Positions 1-8,493 of a stretch of 57,430 bases of DNA are shown here, piece after piece. The notes below the pieces were generated by a model. That model was not told where the DNA came from. It was given only the letters and a program-made list of their open reading frames with translations, and made no database searches. The position numbers and the translations under genes are program-made. The DNA is taken from assembly GCA_026713825.1 (NCBI GenBank), contig JAPONS010000042.1, positions 1 through 57,430 of the forward strand. Reading direction: 5' to 3'. This DNA is from Chloroflexota bacterium. Its GTDB lineage: Bacteria > Chloroflexota > Dehalococcoidia > Lucifugimonadales > UBA1127. Positions within the stretch are counted from its first letter, which is position 1. Every line of letters starts with the position of its first letter.

Positions 1-60
1 AGAGGCGCGGCGCACGTGGGGCACCCCCACCACAACAACCTCAGCCCCAACCAACACCCA

Positions 61-240
61 CCGCCTCCATGCCGGCGGATGCCGGGATCCAGGGGCCGGG
101 AGGGGAGCCCTCTCCACCAACGTTCTTCGCCGCATCCGCTCCAGCTCCGCGTCATTCCTGCGCAGGCAGGAATCCAATCCGTTCACCCTGAGGGAAATCG
201 AAGGGCGAACGGGGGCTCTCGAAGGATATGAACGGACACG
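61..240. repeat. Dispersed intergenic palindromes, left edge
   Basis: No gene is convincing here. Two variants of the window-wide palindrome family are visible at about 69-92 and 151-178 (the second with arms ATTCCTGC and GCAGGAAT). A second repeat type occupies 180-211; its arms CGTTC-CCCT and AGGG-GAACG can form a hairpin. The same two types recur in many gaps of this window. Short open frames across them are translations of the repeats. Confidence 0.7.
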
Positions 241-256
241 GGCGGGCAACACCCCC

Positions 257-655
257 CTAACTGCACCCGCAACCGACTCCGTTCACCGCGACGCCCTCAG
301 ACCGGTGCGTCGCGTACCCGTCCCGCTTCCACCAGTCCATCCCGCCGATCATCTCCCGCACCTGAAACCCCAGCGTCAGCAGCTTCAGCGCCGTCTTCGT
401 CGACGCGTTGCACCCGATGCCGTCGCAATAGCAAACGTACACCTTCGACTTGTCCAGCCCCTCGGTCGAGGTGTAGCTGATGTCTCGATGCGGAAGGCTG
501 ATCGCCCCGGGAATATGCTCGGCCGCATAAGCGCTAGCCGCCCGACCGTCCACCACCACGATCGGCTCTCCCTTCTCGACAGCCTCATACATGTCCGCCG
601 AGTCCATTTCGTACGCCAGCTTGCTCTGATAAAACGCCATCTGCTCGATGCTCAA
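257..655 (-). CDS. Rhodanese-like domain protein
   Basis: A single-domain rhodanese of about 132 residues, a normal length for stand-alone rhodanese folds. The N-terminal half has the V-V-V-D-G-R motif followed by the A-E-H-I-P-G-A loop typical of the family. The active-site loop reads C-D-G-I-G-C-N-A-S, placing the catalytic cysteine where sulfur would be carried as a persulfide. The TTG start is chosen because a GGGAGGG ribosome site lies about five bases upstream. It ends in a Cys-Gly-Cys-Ser tail, which is unusual and might bind metal. Probably cytosolic sulfur transfer or detoxification; the acceptor cannot be told from context, since the next gene faces the other way. Confidence 0.85.
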   Translation of the reverse strand: MSIEQMAFYQSKLAYEMDSADMYEAVEKGEPIVVVDGRAASAYAAEHIPGAISLPHRDISYTSTEGLDKSKVYVCYCDGIGCNASTKTALKLLTLGFQVREMIGGMDWWKRDGYATHRSEGVAVNGVGCGCS

Positions 656-1300
656 GGTGCCCTCCCTGGCAAAGTTGAAACCGCGAACCCTGGTCTATTC
701 CTGCAATAGCAAGACACCCGTCGAAAGGGGGACACCAACACTTTAGCACGCCTCCCACCGAGCCTCCTAACCTGGCCCGCATACCAGAGAAAGCTTGCCC
801 GTTCCCAGATGCGGGGAGGGCCCCACACCCTGACACAACCCCCTCGCGCGAAAGCCACTCCCCCCCCTACCCTCTCCTCATGCAAGCAATGACCACCACC
901 GGCGCCCAGCCCATCAGCGTCGGCGCACGAGTCTCTACGCCGGTGAGCAGCTCGACCCGTGTCACCTCCGAGGTTCGGAGCAATGCTCCAGAGGGACTCC
1001 CGAAAAAAATTATTTGCTTTGTAGCTGAAATGCGACAAACTCCCTACAAAACAAAGGCGAAACAACCTCCGACGCAGCTACGGGGAATCCGCGCACCAAT
1101 CCAAACGAAAGGCGGGCGCTCAAAGCCCAACGTATGATGAACGGTCGGATCAGACCTCTACCCCACCACGCTTGCGGCGGCGCAGCCATGCATTCTCAAC
1201 CCGAGACGCGTCCCTCGCCGTTGACAACGCCCTCGCGCGGGCATACCGTGCGCGCAATGAGACCGGGCCGGGGGGCGCACGAGTCTACGAGGAGGACGCG
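656..1300. other. Intergenic region upstream of the Rieske oxygenase gene
   Basis: About 645 bases with no gene I can support. A short AT-rich patch around 1003-1060 contains the inverted repeat TTTGTAG (1018-1024) and CTACAAA (1044-1050) with a 19-base loop, possibly an operator or a leader hairpin. Open frames exist on both strands (for example 880-1137 plus and 652-1065 minus) but lack family features. The frame of the downstream gene stays open back to 1172 without a ribosome site, so I did not extend it. Confidence 0.4.
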
Positions 1301-2596
1301 ATGCTGACGCATGAAGAGAACGAGATGCTCTGCAGGGTAGGCCCCGGCACCCCCATGGGCGAGGTCCTGCGACGCTACTGGCTCCCCGTGCTCACCACCG
1401 AGGAGCTCCCTGAACCCGACTGCCCGCCCGTCCGCGCCAAGCTCCTCGGCGAGGAGCTCGTCGCCTTCCGCGACTCCGACGGCAACGTCGGCCTCGTCGA
1501 CAACTACTGCCCCCACCGCCGGGCATCCCTATTCTTTGGCCGCAATGAGGAGGCCGGCCTCCGCTGCGTCTACCACGGCTGGAAGTTCAACGTGGACGGC
1601 GACTGCGTGGACATGCCCTCCGAGCCCGCCGAGTCCAACTTCAAGGACAAGGTCAAGATCAAGTCCTACCCCTGCGTCGACAAGGGCGGCACCATCTGGA
1701 CCTACATGGGCCCCGCGGACCTGCAGCCCCCATTCCTGAACTTCCCGGCCCTCCAGCTCCCCGACGACCACCTCATCACCAACCGCGTCCTCTCCGACTG
1801 CAACTTCATCCAGTCCATGGAGGGCAACCTCGACACCTCCCACATCTCCTACCTCCACCGCAACCTCGCCGACCTGAAGATGGACGACTTCGACGACGGC
1901 ACAGACGTCCTCGGCTTCCCGTCGCCCCGCATGTCCACCAGGATCCGCGGCTACTCCCGCGATGCCAAGCTCATGGTGCAGCCCACCAGCTACGGCTGGC
2001 GCTACGTCGGCCTCCGCGAGACCCCCAACGGCCACCACCACCTGCGCATCACCACCGCCATCTTCCCCGTCTACCAGATGATCGCCCGCCTGCCCGATCA
2101 GGGCCCCGGCATCCTGATGATGGTCCCCCGCGACGACGAGACCTGCTGGCGCTGGAGCGTCGGCGCCCGCACGGACCGCCCCTTCACCGACGAGGAGCGA
2201 GCCGACCGCGCCGGCCAGTCCGCCAACAAGACCGACATCCACGGCCGTGGCGAGAAGGGCAAGTGGAACGACTACATGATGTCCCGCGATGACCAGAAGA
2301 ACCTCAGCTTCACCGGCATCAAGGGCATCGGCACCCAGGACCAGGCCGTCACCGAGAGCATGCAGCCCATCAGCGACAAGATGAACGAGCACCTCGGCAC
2401 CTCTGACCGTGCCATCATCTTCAACCGCCGCATCCTCCTCAACGCCGCCCGCGCCATGATGGAGGGCCAGGAGCCCCTCCGCCACGACCCCGACGTCATG
2501 GGCCGCATCAACTCCCACGAGGAGATCATCCCCGCCGGCGACGACTGGCGGAAGTACGGCGCCTTCGCCGGAGAATCAGAAGGCCTCCCCGTCTAG
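1301..2596 (+). CDS. Rieske non-heme iron aromatic ring-hydroxylating oxygenase, alpha subunit
   Basis: Oxygenase component of about 431 residues, resembling the phthalate/phenoxybenzoate-type family. The Rieske [2Fe-2S] site is C70-x-H72 and C89-x2-H92 (Y-C-P-H-R and C-V-Y-H-G-W). The mononuclear iron site is seen as N-L-D178-T-S-H181 and H186. The ATG at 1301 is chosen because GAGGAGG precedes it; the open frame runs further upstream without such a signal. No reductase or ferredoxin lies next to it, so electron donors must be encoded elsewhere. The following small gene probably belongs to the same transcript. The likely role is oxidation of an aromatic or other cyclic organic compound; the substrate cannot be named. 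Confidence 0.93.
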   Translation: MLTHEENEMLCRVGPGTPMGEVLRRYWLPVLTTEELPEPDCPPVRAKLLGEELVAFRDSDGNVGLVDNYCPHRRASLFFGRNEEAGLRCVYHGWKFNVDGDCVDMPSEPAESNFKDKVKIKSYPCVDKGGTIWTYMGPADLQPPFLNFPALQLPDDHLITNRVLSDCNFIQSMEGNLDTSHISYLHRNLADLKMDDFDDGTDVLGFPSPRMSTRIRGYSRDAKLMVQPTSYGWRYVGLRETPNGHHHLRITTAIFPVYQMIARLPDQGPGILMMVPRDDETCWRWSVGARTDRPFTDEERADRAGQSANKTDIHGRGEKGKWNDYMMSRDDQKNLSFTGIKGIGTQDQAVTESMQPISDKMNEHLGTSDRAIIFNRRILLNAARAMMEGQEPLRHDPDVMGRINSHEEIIPAGDDWRKYGAFAGESEGLPV

Positions 2597-2885
2597 ACCC
2601 GCCAACCCCCCTCGCAAACGCAGGGGGCGACCACGAGGGTCGCCCCCTGTCGTTCCTGCGGAGGCAGAGCCTGCCCCTGCGAAGGCAGGGGAACCCCGAC
2701 AAACCGTGCTCCCTCCGCCATCGTAGGGGCGATTCGCGAATCGCCCGTCCGGCAGCAGCCGGAACCATGCTCGCGACCTGCGCCGCCCCTGACACCGCGC
2801 GGTTGACGACACACACATCCCCTGCCTACCATTGCCCCGACGACCTACGACTGGCACTCACATTCATTCGCATCGGGAGGACACT
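2597..2885. repeat. Intergenic repeats between Rieske gene and its small neighbour
   Basis: The stretch 2651-2700 is one copy of a repeat built from TTCCTGCG-GAGGCAG and CTGCCCCTGC-GAAGGCAGGGG arms; other copies lie at 6143-6195 and 19945-19997. A further hairpin at 2723-2750 has arms GGGGCGATTCGC and GCGAATCGCCC. No gene is seen. Confidence 0.65.
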
Positions 2886-3329
2886 GTGACCGACGAACAG
2901 AAGGAACCGCAGGGGCCGGTGGGCTTCAACGGACACCGCAACTTCACCATGGACGAGCTCGCCGCCCTGCAGCCGGGCCTCGCCATCTTCATGCCAATGA
3001 TCGGCGACCGCTGGTGGAACGTGTACTACGCCGCCAGAGAAGCAAACTGGATCATGGCCAAGTTTGAGTTGGGCGAAGCAATTACCCTGATGCAGAAGGG
3101 CAACCAGACGCGCCCCCGCTACGCCGACGCCATCAACGCCTTCATCGAGAACAACCTTGGCCCCGTCGAAGCCGCCCTCGGCAACGAGGACTTCGAGTCC
3201 TTCGAGGCCGCCTACCACGACGCCACCCGCCGCGCCAACGAGTACCACGACGAGTTCCGCAAGGGCTACCTCGTCTGGAAGCTCCCCGACCACCCCAACC
3301 CCCAGCTCGACTTCACCCCGCGGCAGTAG
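2886..3329 (+). CDS. Conserved-looking small protein of unknown function, Rieske-associated
   Basis: Protein of 147 residues that I do not recognise. The GTG at 2886 is favoured over the earlier ATG at 2832 because GGGAGGACACT precedes it. It is soluble, acidic and apparently mostly helical, with an N-terminal half rich in aromatic residues (G-D-R-W-W-N-V-Y-Y) and alternating charged residues after it. It follows the Rieske oxygenase on the same strand, with repeats between them, so a helper or cotranscribed role is possible but only inferred. The stop codon TAG is the first part of a TAGGGGCG repeat element, as in two other genes of this window. Confidence 0.7.
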   Translation: MTDEQKEPQGPVGFNGHRNFTMDELAALQPGLAIFMPMIGDRWWNVYYAAREANWIMAKFELGEAITLMQKGNQTRPRYADAINAFIENNLGPVEAALGNEDFESFEAAYHDATRRANEYHDEFRKGYLVWKLPDHPNPQLDFTPRQ

Positions 3330-3377
3330 GGGCGATGTGCGAGTCTGAGCACCCTGAGACTCTCGAAGGACCGCCTC

Positions 3378-3409
3378 CGTTCGTCCTGAGGGAAATCGAA
3401 GGACGAACG
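3378..3409. repeat. Hairpin repeat of the CGTTC...GAACG type
   Basis: The left arm CGTTCGTCCT and the right arm AGGACGAACG pair perfectly around GAGGGAAATCGA. It lies between two genes that converge, so it may act as a bidirectional terminator. Relatives lie at 180-211, 29778-29809, 36400-36431 and 51135-51166. Confidence 0.65.
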
Positions 3410-3423
3410 ATCACGTAGGCCCC

Positions 3424-5157
3424 CTACTCCCCCCGCAGCCAAACATCATCCCACCGAGACTGGTTGTACAGCATGAAGTCCCGAGGCGCCCACCCCTGCA
3501 CCTCTCTGCGAACGCCATACAGGTACACCGCGTAGTGCCCCACCACGGCCGGCACAACCTCCATGAGCAGCCGCGTCTCCGCCGCGTGCGCCAGCTCCCG
3601 CCGCCGAGCCGGGTCCAGCTCGACGCGCTGCGCCGCCAGCAGCCGGTCCGCCTCCGCGTCCGTCGCGTAGGAGAGGTTGTTGGGCCCGTCTGTCGTGAAG
3701 TGCGCCCACAGGTAGTGGTCCGGGTCCGTCGTGTTGAACGCGACCCCGCCGATGCGCACGTCGTAGTCGCCCTGCAGCATCCGCCCAATCGACGCCCCGA
3801 ACTCCGCCTGGTCCACCTGCACGTCGAGCCCCAGCTTCCGCCACTGGTCCTGGAAAAAGAGCGCGCTGTTCACCCACACCGGCACGTCGCTCCGCACCAT
3901 GATCGCCGTCGAGAACCCTTCCGGGTACCCGGCCTCGGCGAGCAGCAACTTCGCCCGCTCGACGTCCCCCTCCCTGTCCGCGCCGTACCCCGGCAGCCCG
4001 AGCAACTGCTCCGTCGAGAGCCCCAGCGGCGTGTCGGGCGGGCTGAACCCCGCCGTCATCCCGATGCCGCCCGCGCCGCCCGTCACCAGCGTCAGGTACG
4101 CCTCACGGTCGATGGCCAGCGACAGCGCCTGCCGCACCCGCGCGTCGTCGAAGGGCGCCCGGTTCACGTTGAACGCCGCGCCCATCCAGAACGGCCCCCG
4201 CGCCTCCACCACGTCGATGGCCTCCCCATAGTCCTGCCGTGCCTGCCGCGCCTGCGTCGGCGTCAGGCTCGCCGTCCCCGATGGCGTCGTGTGCACCCGC
4301 CCCGTCGCCAGCGCCGCAAACCGCGCCGCAGAGTCCTTCATGATGAAGAATTCGATGCCGTCCAAATACGGCTTGCCCTCGTCCCAGTAGTTGGGGGTCT
4401 TGTCTACGCGGAAGCTGCTGCCCTGCTTGTACTCCGTGAATGTGAACGGCCCCGTGCCGACAAGCGCCTCCGGGTTGCTCCGAAGCCCCCGCGGGTCCTC
4501 GGCCGTCTCCCGCTCCATCACGTGCTTGGACACCACCATGTAGTGCCCCCCTGCGAAGCTCCTCAGCAGCCCCGCGCTCGGGTTCCCCGTCTGGAACACG
4601 ACAGTCGCCGCGTCCGGCGCCGTGATGTCCACGACGTCCAGGAACGGCGCCCGCTGGCTGGAGAACAGCCCCTTGGGCGGCGAGATCACCCGGTTGAAGT
4701 GCGACACCACGTCATCGGCGATGAACGGCATGCCGTCGTGCCACTGGACGCCCTGCCGAAGGTGGAAGGTGATCGACCTCCCGTCCGCGCCGACCTCCCA
4801 CCGTTCGGCAAGCTCCGGCCGCAGCGCCCCGTCCGGCGCCTCCGGGTCCAGCCGCACCAGCTGCGAGTAGATCGGCGCGATCAGGTCCAGCGCCGCAATC
4901 GACGAGTCCTGCACCGGGTCGAAACCCGCCGGGTCCGTCGCATGTGCCCGCACCAGCACCCCGCCGTAGGCGATCTCGTCGCCCGCCGTAGGTTCGATGC
5001 TGGCCGCCTGCTCGGCGCCAGCCTCAGGCTCCGCGCTCACAACCGGCTCTGCCGTAGGGCCGGCGTCCTCGCGGCACGCCATTGCCATCGATAGCAAGAT
5101 CGTGGCCAATGTCAAGACAAGCAAGAGTCGCAAAGATGGTCTTCCGAAGTTAAGCAA
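3424..5157 (-). CDS. Peptide/nickel-type ABC transporter substrate-binding lipoprotein (SBP family 5)
   Basis: Extracellular solute-binding protein of about 577 residues. The N-terminus has a charged start, the hydrophobic stretch L-R-L-L-L-V-L-T-L-A-T and the lipobox M-A-M-A-C, so it should be lipid-anchored. The core shows family-5 features: E-R-W-E-V and F-H-L-R-Q-G-V-Q-W-H-D-G near residue 120, and G-T-G-P-F further on. I choose the TTG at 5157 because AAGGAG lies five bases upstream; the frame extends to 5205. No permease or ATPase genes adjoin it. Substrate is probably a peptide or other small organic solute. It diverges from a DtxR-family gene, and its promoter lies in the shared gap. 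Confidence 0.9.
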   Translation of the reverse strand: MLNFGRPSLRLLLVLTLATILLSMAMACREDAGPTAEPVVSAEPEAGAEQAASIEPTAGDEIAYGGVLVRAHATDPAGFDPVQDSSIAALDLIAPIYSQLVRLDPEAPDGALRPELAERWEVGADGRSITFHLRQGVQWHDGMPFIADDVVSHFNRVISPPKGLFSSQRAPFLDVVDITAPDAATVVFQTGNPSAGLLRSFAGGHYMVVSKHVMERETAEDPRGLRSNPEALVGTGPFTFTEYKQGSSFRVDKTPNYWDEGKPYLDGIEFFIMKDSAARFAALATGRVHTTPSGTASLTPTQARQARQDYGEAIDVVEARGPFWMGAAFNVNRAPFDDARVRQALSLAIDREAYLTLVTGGAGGIGMTAGFSPPDTPLGLSTEQLLGLPGYGADREGDVERAKLLLAEAGYPEGFSTAIMVRSDVPVWVNSALFFQDQWRKLGLDVQVDQAEFGASIGRMLQGDYDVRIGGVAFNTTDPDHYLWAHFTTDGPNNLSYATDAEADRLLAAQRVELDPARRRELAHAAETRLLMEVVPAVVGHYAVYLYGVRREVQGWAPRDFMLYNQSRWDDVWLRGE

Positions 5158-5207
5158 GAGGGCTCCTTCAGCATATGAGATGAGTGTGCTCTGGCTATGC
5201 CGCAAGA

Positions 5208-5245
5208 ATGGGCTGTATTATATGTCCCATAGTCTGGAAAGTCAT
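5208..5245 (-). promoter_or_regulatory. Promoter of the binding-protein gene with overlapping inverted repeat
   Basis: On the minus strand ATGACT (5245-5240) and a perfect TATAAT (5222-5217) are separated by 17 bases, pointing into the lipoprotein gene. An imperfect inverted repeat with arms ATGGG and CCCAT (5208-5230) straddles the -10 box. Because the neighbouring divergent gene encodes a metal-responsive regulator, this could be its operator; that is inference. Confidence 0.6.
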
Positions 5246-5314
5246 GACAGGCCCCGGACCCGCAAACGGCCCGCCGGATCGAGCGATGGTGTCAACGCAC
5301 AAAGGGGGTAACCA

Positions 5315-6061
5315 ATGACGACCACAACCAGGCGTCGAGCAACCGCGCACGACCGCATCTCCAACATCGCGGAGAACTACCTCCAGTCCCTCTACAAGCT
5401 CCGCGAGGAGGGCCTCCGCCCCAGCGCGGGCAACCTCACCGACTTCATCCGCCGCCTGCCGCGAGAGGAGGGCGTCGGCACGTCCCTCCCGTCCATCCTC
5501 GGCATGCTCCGGCGGATGGCCAAGGAAGGCCTCGTCACAATCAAGCCCAACAAGGAAGTCGAGCTCACCGAGCGCGGTGAGGCCGCGGCCGAGTCCATCG
5601 TCCGCCGCCACCGCCTCGCCGAGCGCCTCGTCGTCGACATTCTCGGCCTCGACGTCGCCCGCGCCCACATCGAGGCGCACCGGCTCGAGCACGCCATCTC
5701 CCCGGAGCTCGAAAAGTGCATTCAGGAGCGGCTCGGGCGGCCCGCCACCAACCCCTTTGGCCGCCCCATCCCCGGCAACGCCCCCAAGTCCTTGAAAGGC
5801 ACGGAAGTCTGCCTCGCCGACGCCGAGGTGGGCCGTGACTACGTCGTTGACCGCGTGCCTGAGGAAGACCCGCAGCTCCTCGCCTACCTCATCGGCTGCG
5901 GGGTCATGCCGGGCGCGCAGCTTCGTGTGGCCGAGCAGAGCAAGTACCGCGGCGTCCTCGTGTTCAAGACGGATTCCTGCGAAAGCTCCATGGGCTACGA
6001 TGCGGCGCGCTTCGTGTGGCTGCGTTCGGCGCCTTCCAACGGGATGGGAGAGGTGCCGTAG
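5315..6061 (+). CDS. DtxR/MntR-family metal-dependent transcriptional regulator
   Basis: Protein of 248 residues: N-terminal winged helix (about 10-85), metal-binding dimerization domain (about 86-150), and a C-terminal FeoA/SH3-like domain (about 165-245). The motif H-R-L-A-E and A-H-I-E-A-H-R-L-E-H align with the DtxR metal sites. The position usually held by a cysteine (E-A-C-R-x-E-H) is histidine here, which may alter metal preference. The usual C-P-H-G segment reads N-P-F-G. AAAGGGGG precedes the ATG. It diverges from the binding lipoprotein. It probably represses metal uptake or homeostasis genes. The TAG stop overlaps a dispersed TAGGGGCG repeat. Confidence 0.88.
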   Translation: MTTTTRRRATAHDRISNIAENYLQSLYKLREEGLRPSAGNLTDFIRRLPREEGVGTSLPSILGMLRRMAKEGLVTIKPNKEVELTERGEAAAESIVRRHRLAERLVVDILGLDVARAHIEAHRLEHAISPELEKCIQERLGRPATNPFGRPIPGNAPKSLKGTEVCLADAEVGRDYVVDRVPEEDPQLLAYLIGCGVMPGAQLRVAEQSKYRGVLVFKTDSCESSMGYDAARFVWLRSAPSNGMGEVP

Positions 6062-6410
6062 GGGCGGCCCTTGTGGTCGCCCCCGCCCCGCCATTTTCGT
6101 AGGGGCAACCCTTGTGGTTGCCCTTCCCAGCCCCGCTCCCCCCGTTGCTCCTGCGAAGGCAGAGCCTGCCCCTGCGCACGCAGGGGAACCCCGACAAACG
6201 CGCCCCCAACCCCTCATACCGGCGAATGCCGGTATCCAGAAACCCCGCGCCCAACAACCCCCGCACCGCTCGCGCCCCCGCCGTTTCCGTAGGGGCGGTT
6301 CGCGAACCGCCCGTCCCGCCTCCAGGCGGGAACCCCGGCAAAGGCAACACCCCTCCCCCCTCAAGGGGGGAATATCCTGCCCCGTACTCGATACGGGGTT
6401 GGGATGGGGG
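6059..6410. repeat. Cluster of dispersed intergenic repeats
   Basis: Several repeat families are packed together. There are two hairpins of the TAGGGGC...CCTTGTGG...GCCC type (about 6059-6085 and 6101-6122), the TTCCTGCGAAGGCAG type (6143-6195) and the ACCGGCGAATGCCGGT palindrome (6214-6240). A GGGGCGGTTCGCGAACCGCCC hairpin lies near 6292-6312, and CCCCGTACTCGATACGGGG at about 6380-6398. It separates convergent genes and may terminate both transcripts. No gene is seen. Confidence 0.75.
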
Positions 6411-6411
6411 G

Positions 6412-6804
6412 CTACGCGTTGAAGTCCGGCAGGTCATACTCCGGCCCGCGTCGCCCCGCCTGGTGCAGGTAGTCGACGTAGAGCGTGATCGACGACACGT
6501 CAGGCGGCTCCGAAAGGTCAATGCCGTGCAGCTCCATGATCTGCCCCCTGAACCACACGTCGAAGGGGTGTGTTGACGAGGCCAGTATCGCGCGGGCCCG
6601 CTCCGGGTCCTCGCCCTCCTGCACCACCAGCGCCACCGGCCCCTCCGGCGCGTCCTGCAGCCACACCCGATGGCGCACCAACCCCAGCCTGCGCTGCTGG
6701 TCCTCGAAGTCCCACCGGCGTAGCCCGTCAAGCTGGTTGTGGAAATCCTTCCACGCGTCCAGTTTGCCCGGCAGTACCGGTGCGGAGAATGCTAGGCTGG
6801 CCAC
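6412..6804 (-). CDS. Small conserved-type protein of unknown function (DUF6176-like)
   Basis: Protein of 130 residues. The GTG at 6804 is chosen because GAGGAGG lies six bases upstream; the frame runs further but is low-complexity Pro/Gly there. The pattern F-S-A-P-V-L-P-G-K near the start, R-R-L-G-L-V-R-H-R-V-W-L-Q in the middle and P-F-D-V-W-F-R-G-Q later resembles a family I recall as DUF6176, whose function is unknown. It may have a small ferredoxin-like fold, but that is inference. No partner gene is suggested by context; it converges with the DtxR regulator and diverges from comM. Confidence 0.72.
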   Translation of the reverse strand: MASLAFSAPVLPGKLDAWKDFHNQLDGLRRWDFEDQQRRLGLVRHRVWLQDAPEGPVALVVQEGEDPERARAILASSTHPFDVWFRGQIMELHGIDLSEPPDVSSITLYVDYLHQAGRRGPEYDLPDFNA

Positions 6805-6911
6805 AAATGCCTCCTCGGCTGTGCCCGCCGGCGGCCCGGCGGGCGGCCCTCGTGACTGAAAACTATTCGCGCGCCGCCGGAGTGTCAAGGGTAAACCCCG
6901 CCGTTCTTCCC

Positions 6912-6941
6912 TTGAATGTTGGGTGCATCCCTCCGTATCAT
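6912..6941 (+). promoter_or_regulatory. Candidate promoter of the comM-like gene
   Basis: TTGAAT (6912-6917) and TATCAT (6936-6941) are 18 bases apart, and the gene starts 28 bases downstream. Confidence 0.5.
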
Positions 6942-6969
6942 GTGTCCATCCCGCTCAACAGGACTCCCA

Positions 6970-8493
6970 ATGCTTGCCAAGGTCTTCACATGCGCTGTGG
7001 TCGGACTGGAAGGCCGGATAATAGAAGTAGAGGTGGACATCTCGCCGGGATTGCCCACCGTCACCGTCGTGGGCCTTGGTGACAAGGCCGTGCAGGAATC
7101 GCGAGAGCGCGTCCGCGCCGCAGTCCGCAACTGCGGCTGCGATTTCCCCATGCGCCGCGTCACCGTGAACCTCGCTCCTGCTGACCTCAAGAAGGAAGGC
7201 CCCGCCTATGACCTCTCCATCGCCGTGGGCGTCCTGCTCAGCACAGGGCAGGTCTCCGGCGACCTCTCCGATACCGTCCTTCTCGGCGAGCTCGCCCTTG
7301 ACGGCGCCCTCCGCCACACCAACGGCATCCTCCCGATGGTCGACCTCGCGCGCCAGGAAGGCTTCCGCCGCGTCGTCGTCCCGGAGGCCGACGCCCGAGA
7401 GGCGGCCCTCGTCGGTGGCATAGAGGTGCTCCCCGCCGCCTCCCTCGCTGAGTTCGTCGCCCACCTCCGGGGTGACGCCCCCATCGCCCCGGCCCGCGTG
7501 ACCCTCACCGCGGAGATGCTGGCGGAACAGGCCGGCGCCTTTCCCATAGACCTCCGTGACATCAAGGGGCAGGAGCACGCCAAGTTCGCGCTTGAGGTTG
7601 CCGCGGCGGGCGGGCACAACGTCCTGATGATGGGCCCGCCGGGCAGCGGCAAGACCCTGCTCGCCCGCAGCCTTCCATCCATCCTCCCCAGCGCCACGCC
7701 CCATGAGGCCCTGGAGGTCACCAAGATCTACAGCATCTCCGGCCTGCTGCCTTCAGATGCCCCGCTCATCACCCAGCGGCCGTTCCGCGCGCCCCACTAC
7801 ACCACCTCCCACGCCGGCCTCGTCGGCGGTGGAAACTGGCCCCGCCCCGGAGAGGTCACCCTCGCGCACCGCGGCGTCCTCTTCCTCGACGAGCTGCCCG
7901 AGTTCGGGCAGAGCGTGCTGGAGGTGCTGCGCCAGCCCATAGAGGACAAGGCGGTCACCATCAGCCGGGCCCAGAGCCGCGTGACCTTCCCCGCCAACTT
8001 CATGCTTGTCGGCGCGATGAACCCCTGCCCCTGCGGCTACCACGGCGATCCCTTTCGCGCCTGCTCCTGCGCCCACAGCGCCGTCGCGCGGTACCGGAAC
8101 CGCATCTCCGGCCCCCTCCTCGACCGCATCGACATCATCCTCCCCGTCCCCCGCGTCGACTATGAGAAGCTCACGGCGGACACCGCCGTCGAGGGCTCGG
8201 CGCAGGTGCGGCAGCGCGTCGAGACCGCCCGCGAGCGCCAGCGCCGCCGCTTCGGCGAGTCCCCAATCCAGTGCAACGCCGATATGGGCCCCTCAGAAGT
8301 CTGGGCCCACTGCCGCCTTGACGACCCCACGCAGGCGATGGCCAAGGCCGCGATGGACAACCTCCACCTCTCCGCGCGCGCCTACCACCGCACCCTCAAG
8401 CTCGCCCGCACCATCGCCGACCTCTCCGGCTCGGACGACATTGGCAGCGGCCATTTTCTGCAGGCCATGAACTACCGCCAACGCAGTGAGTAG
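6970..8493 (+). CDS. comM: YifB/ComM-family Mg-chelatase-like AAA+ ATPase
   Basis: Protein of 507 residues, full family length. The N-terminal Lon-like substrate domain begins L-A-K-V-F-T-C-A-V-V-G-L. The AAA+ core has Walker A G-P-P-G-S-G-K-T and Walker B F-L-D-E-L-P-E-F, followed by A-M-N-P-C-P-C-G-Y and a Cys-rich turn (C-S-C) that probably binds zinc. The C-terminal lid contains L-A-R-T-I-A-D-L and ends in the usual A-x-x-Y-R. ComM relatives are hexameric helicases acting in branch migration during natural transformation. I use the ATG at 6970, which begins the conserved domain, not the in-frame start at 6916. The stop TAG overlaps a dispersed repeat. Confidence 0.93.
   Translation: MLAKVFTCAVVGLEGRIIEVEVDISPGLPTVTVVGLGDKAVQESRERVRAAVRNCGCDFPMRRVTVNLAPADLKKEGPAYDLSIAVGVLLSTGQVSGDLSDTVLLGELALDGALRHTNGILPMVDLARQEGFRRVVVPEADAREAALVGGIEVLPAASLAEFVAHLRGDAPIAPARVTLTAEMLAEQAGAFPIDLRDIKGQEHAKFALEVAAAGGHNVLMMGPPGSGKTLLARSLPSILPSATPHEALEVTKIYSISGLLPSDAPLITQRPFRAPHYTTSHAGLVGGGNWPRPGEVTLAHRGVLFLDELPEFGQSVLEVLRQPIEDKAVTISRAQSRVTFPANFMLVGAMNPCPCGYHGDPFRACSCAHSAVARYRNRISGPLLDRIDIILPVPRVDYEKLTADTAVEGSAQVRQRVETARERQRRRFGESPIQCNADMGPSEVWAHCRLDDPTQAMAKAAMDNLHLSARAYHRTLKLARTIADLSGSDDIGSGHFLQAMNYRQRSE

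Noticed and set aside
16-231. Short plus-strand ORF at the left edge
   Set aside because: It is the translation of the dispersed repeats (V-I-P-A-Q-A-G-I-Q type), which recurs in other gaps.
880-1137. ORF between the rhodanese and Rieske genes
   Set aside because: No ribosome site, no family features, and overlapping open frames on the other strand of equal quality.
1529-2518. Long minus-strand ORF over the Rieske gene
   Set aside because: An antisense shadow with valine/glycine/alanine-rich composition typical of high-GC third-position effects; the plus strand encodes all Rieske motifs.
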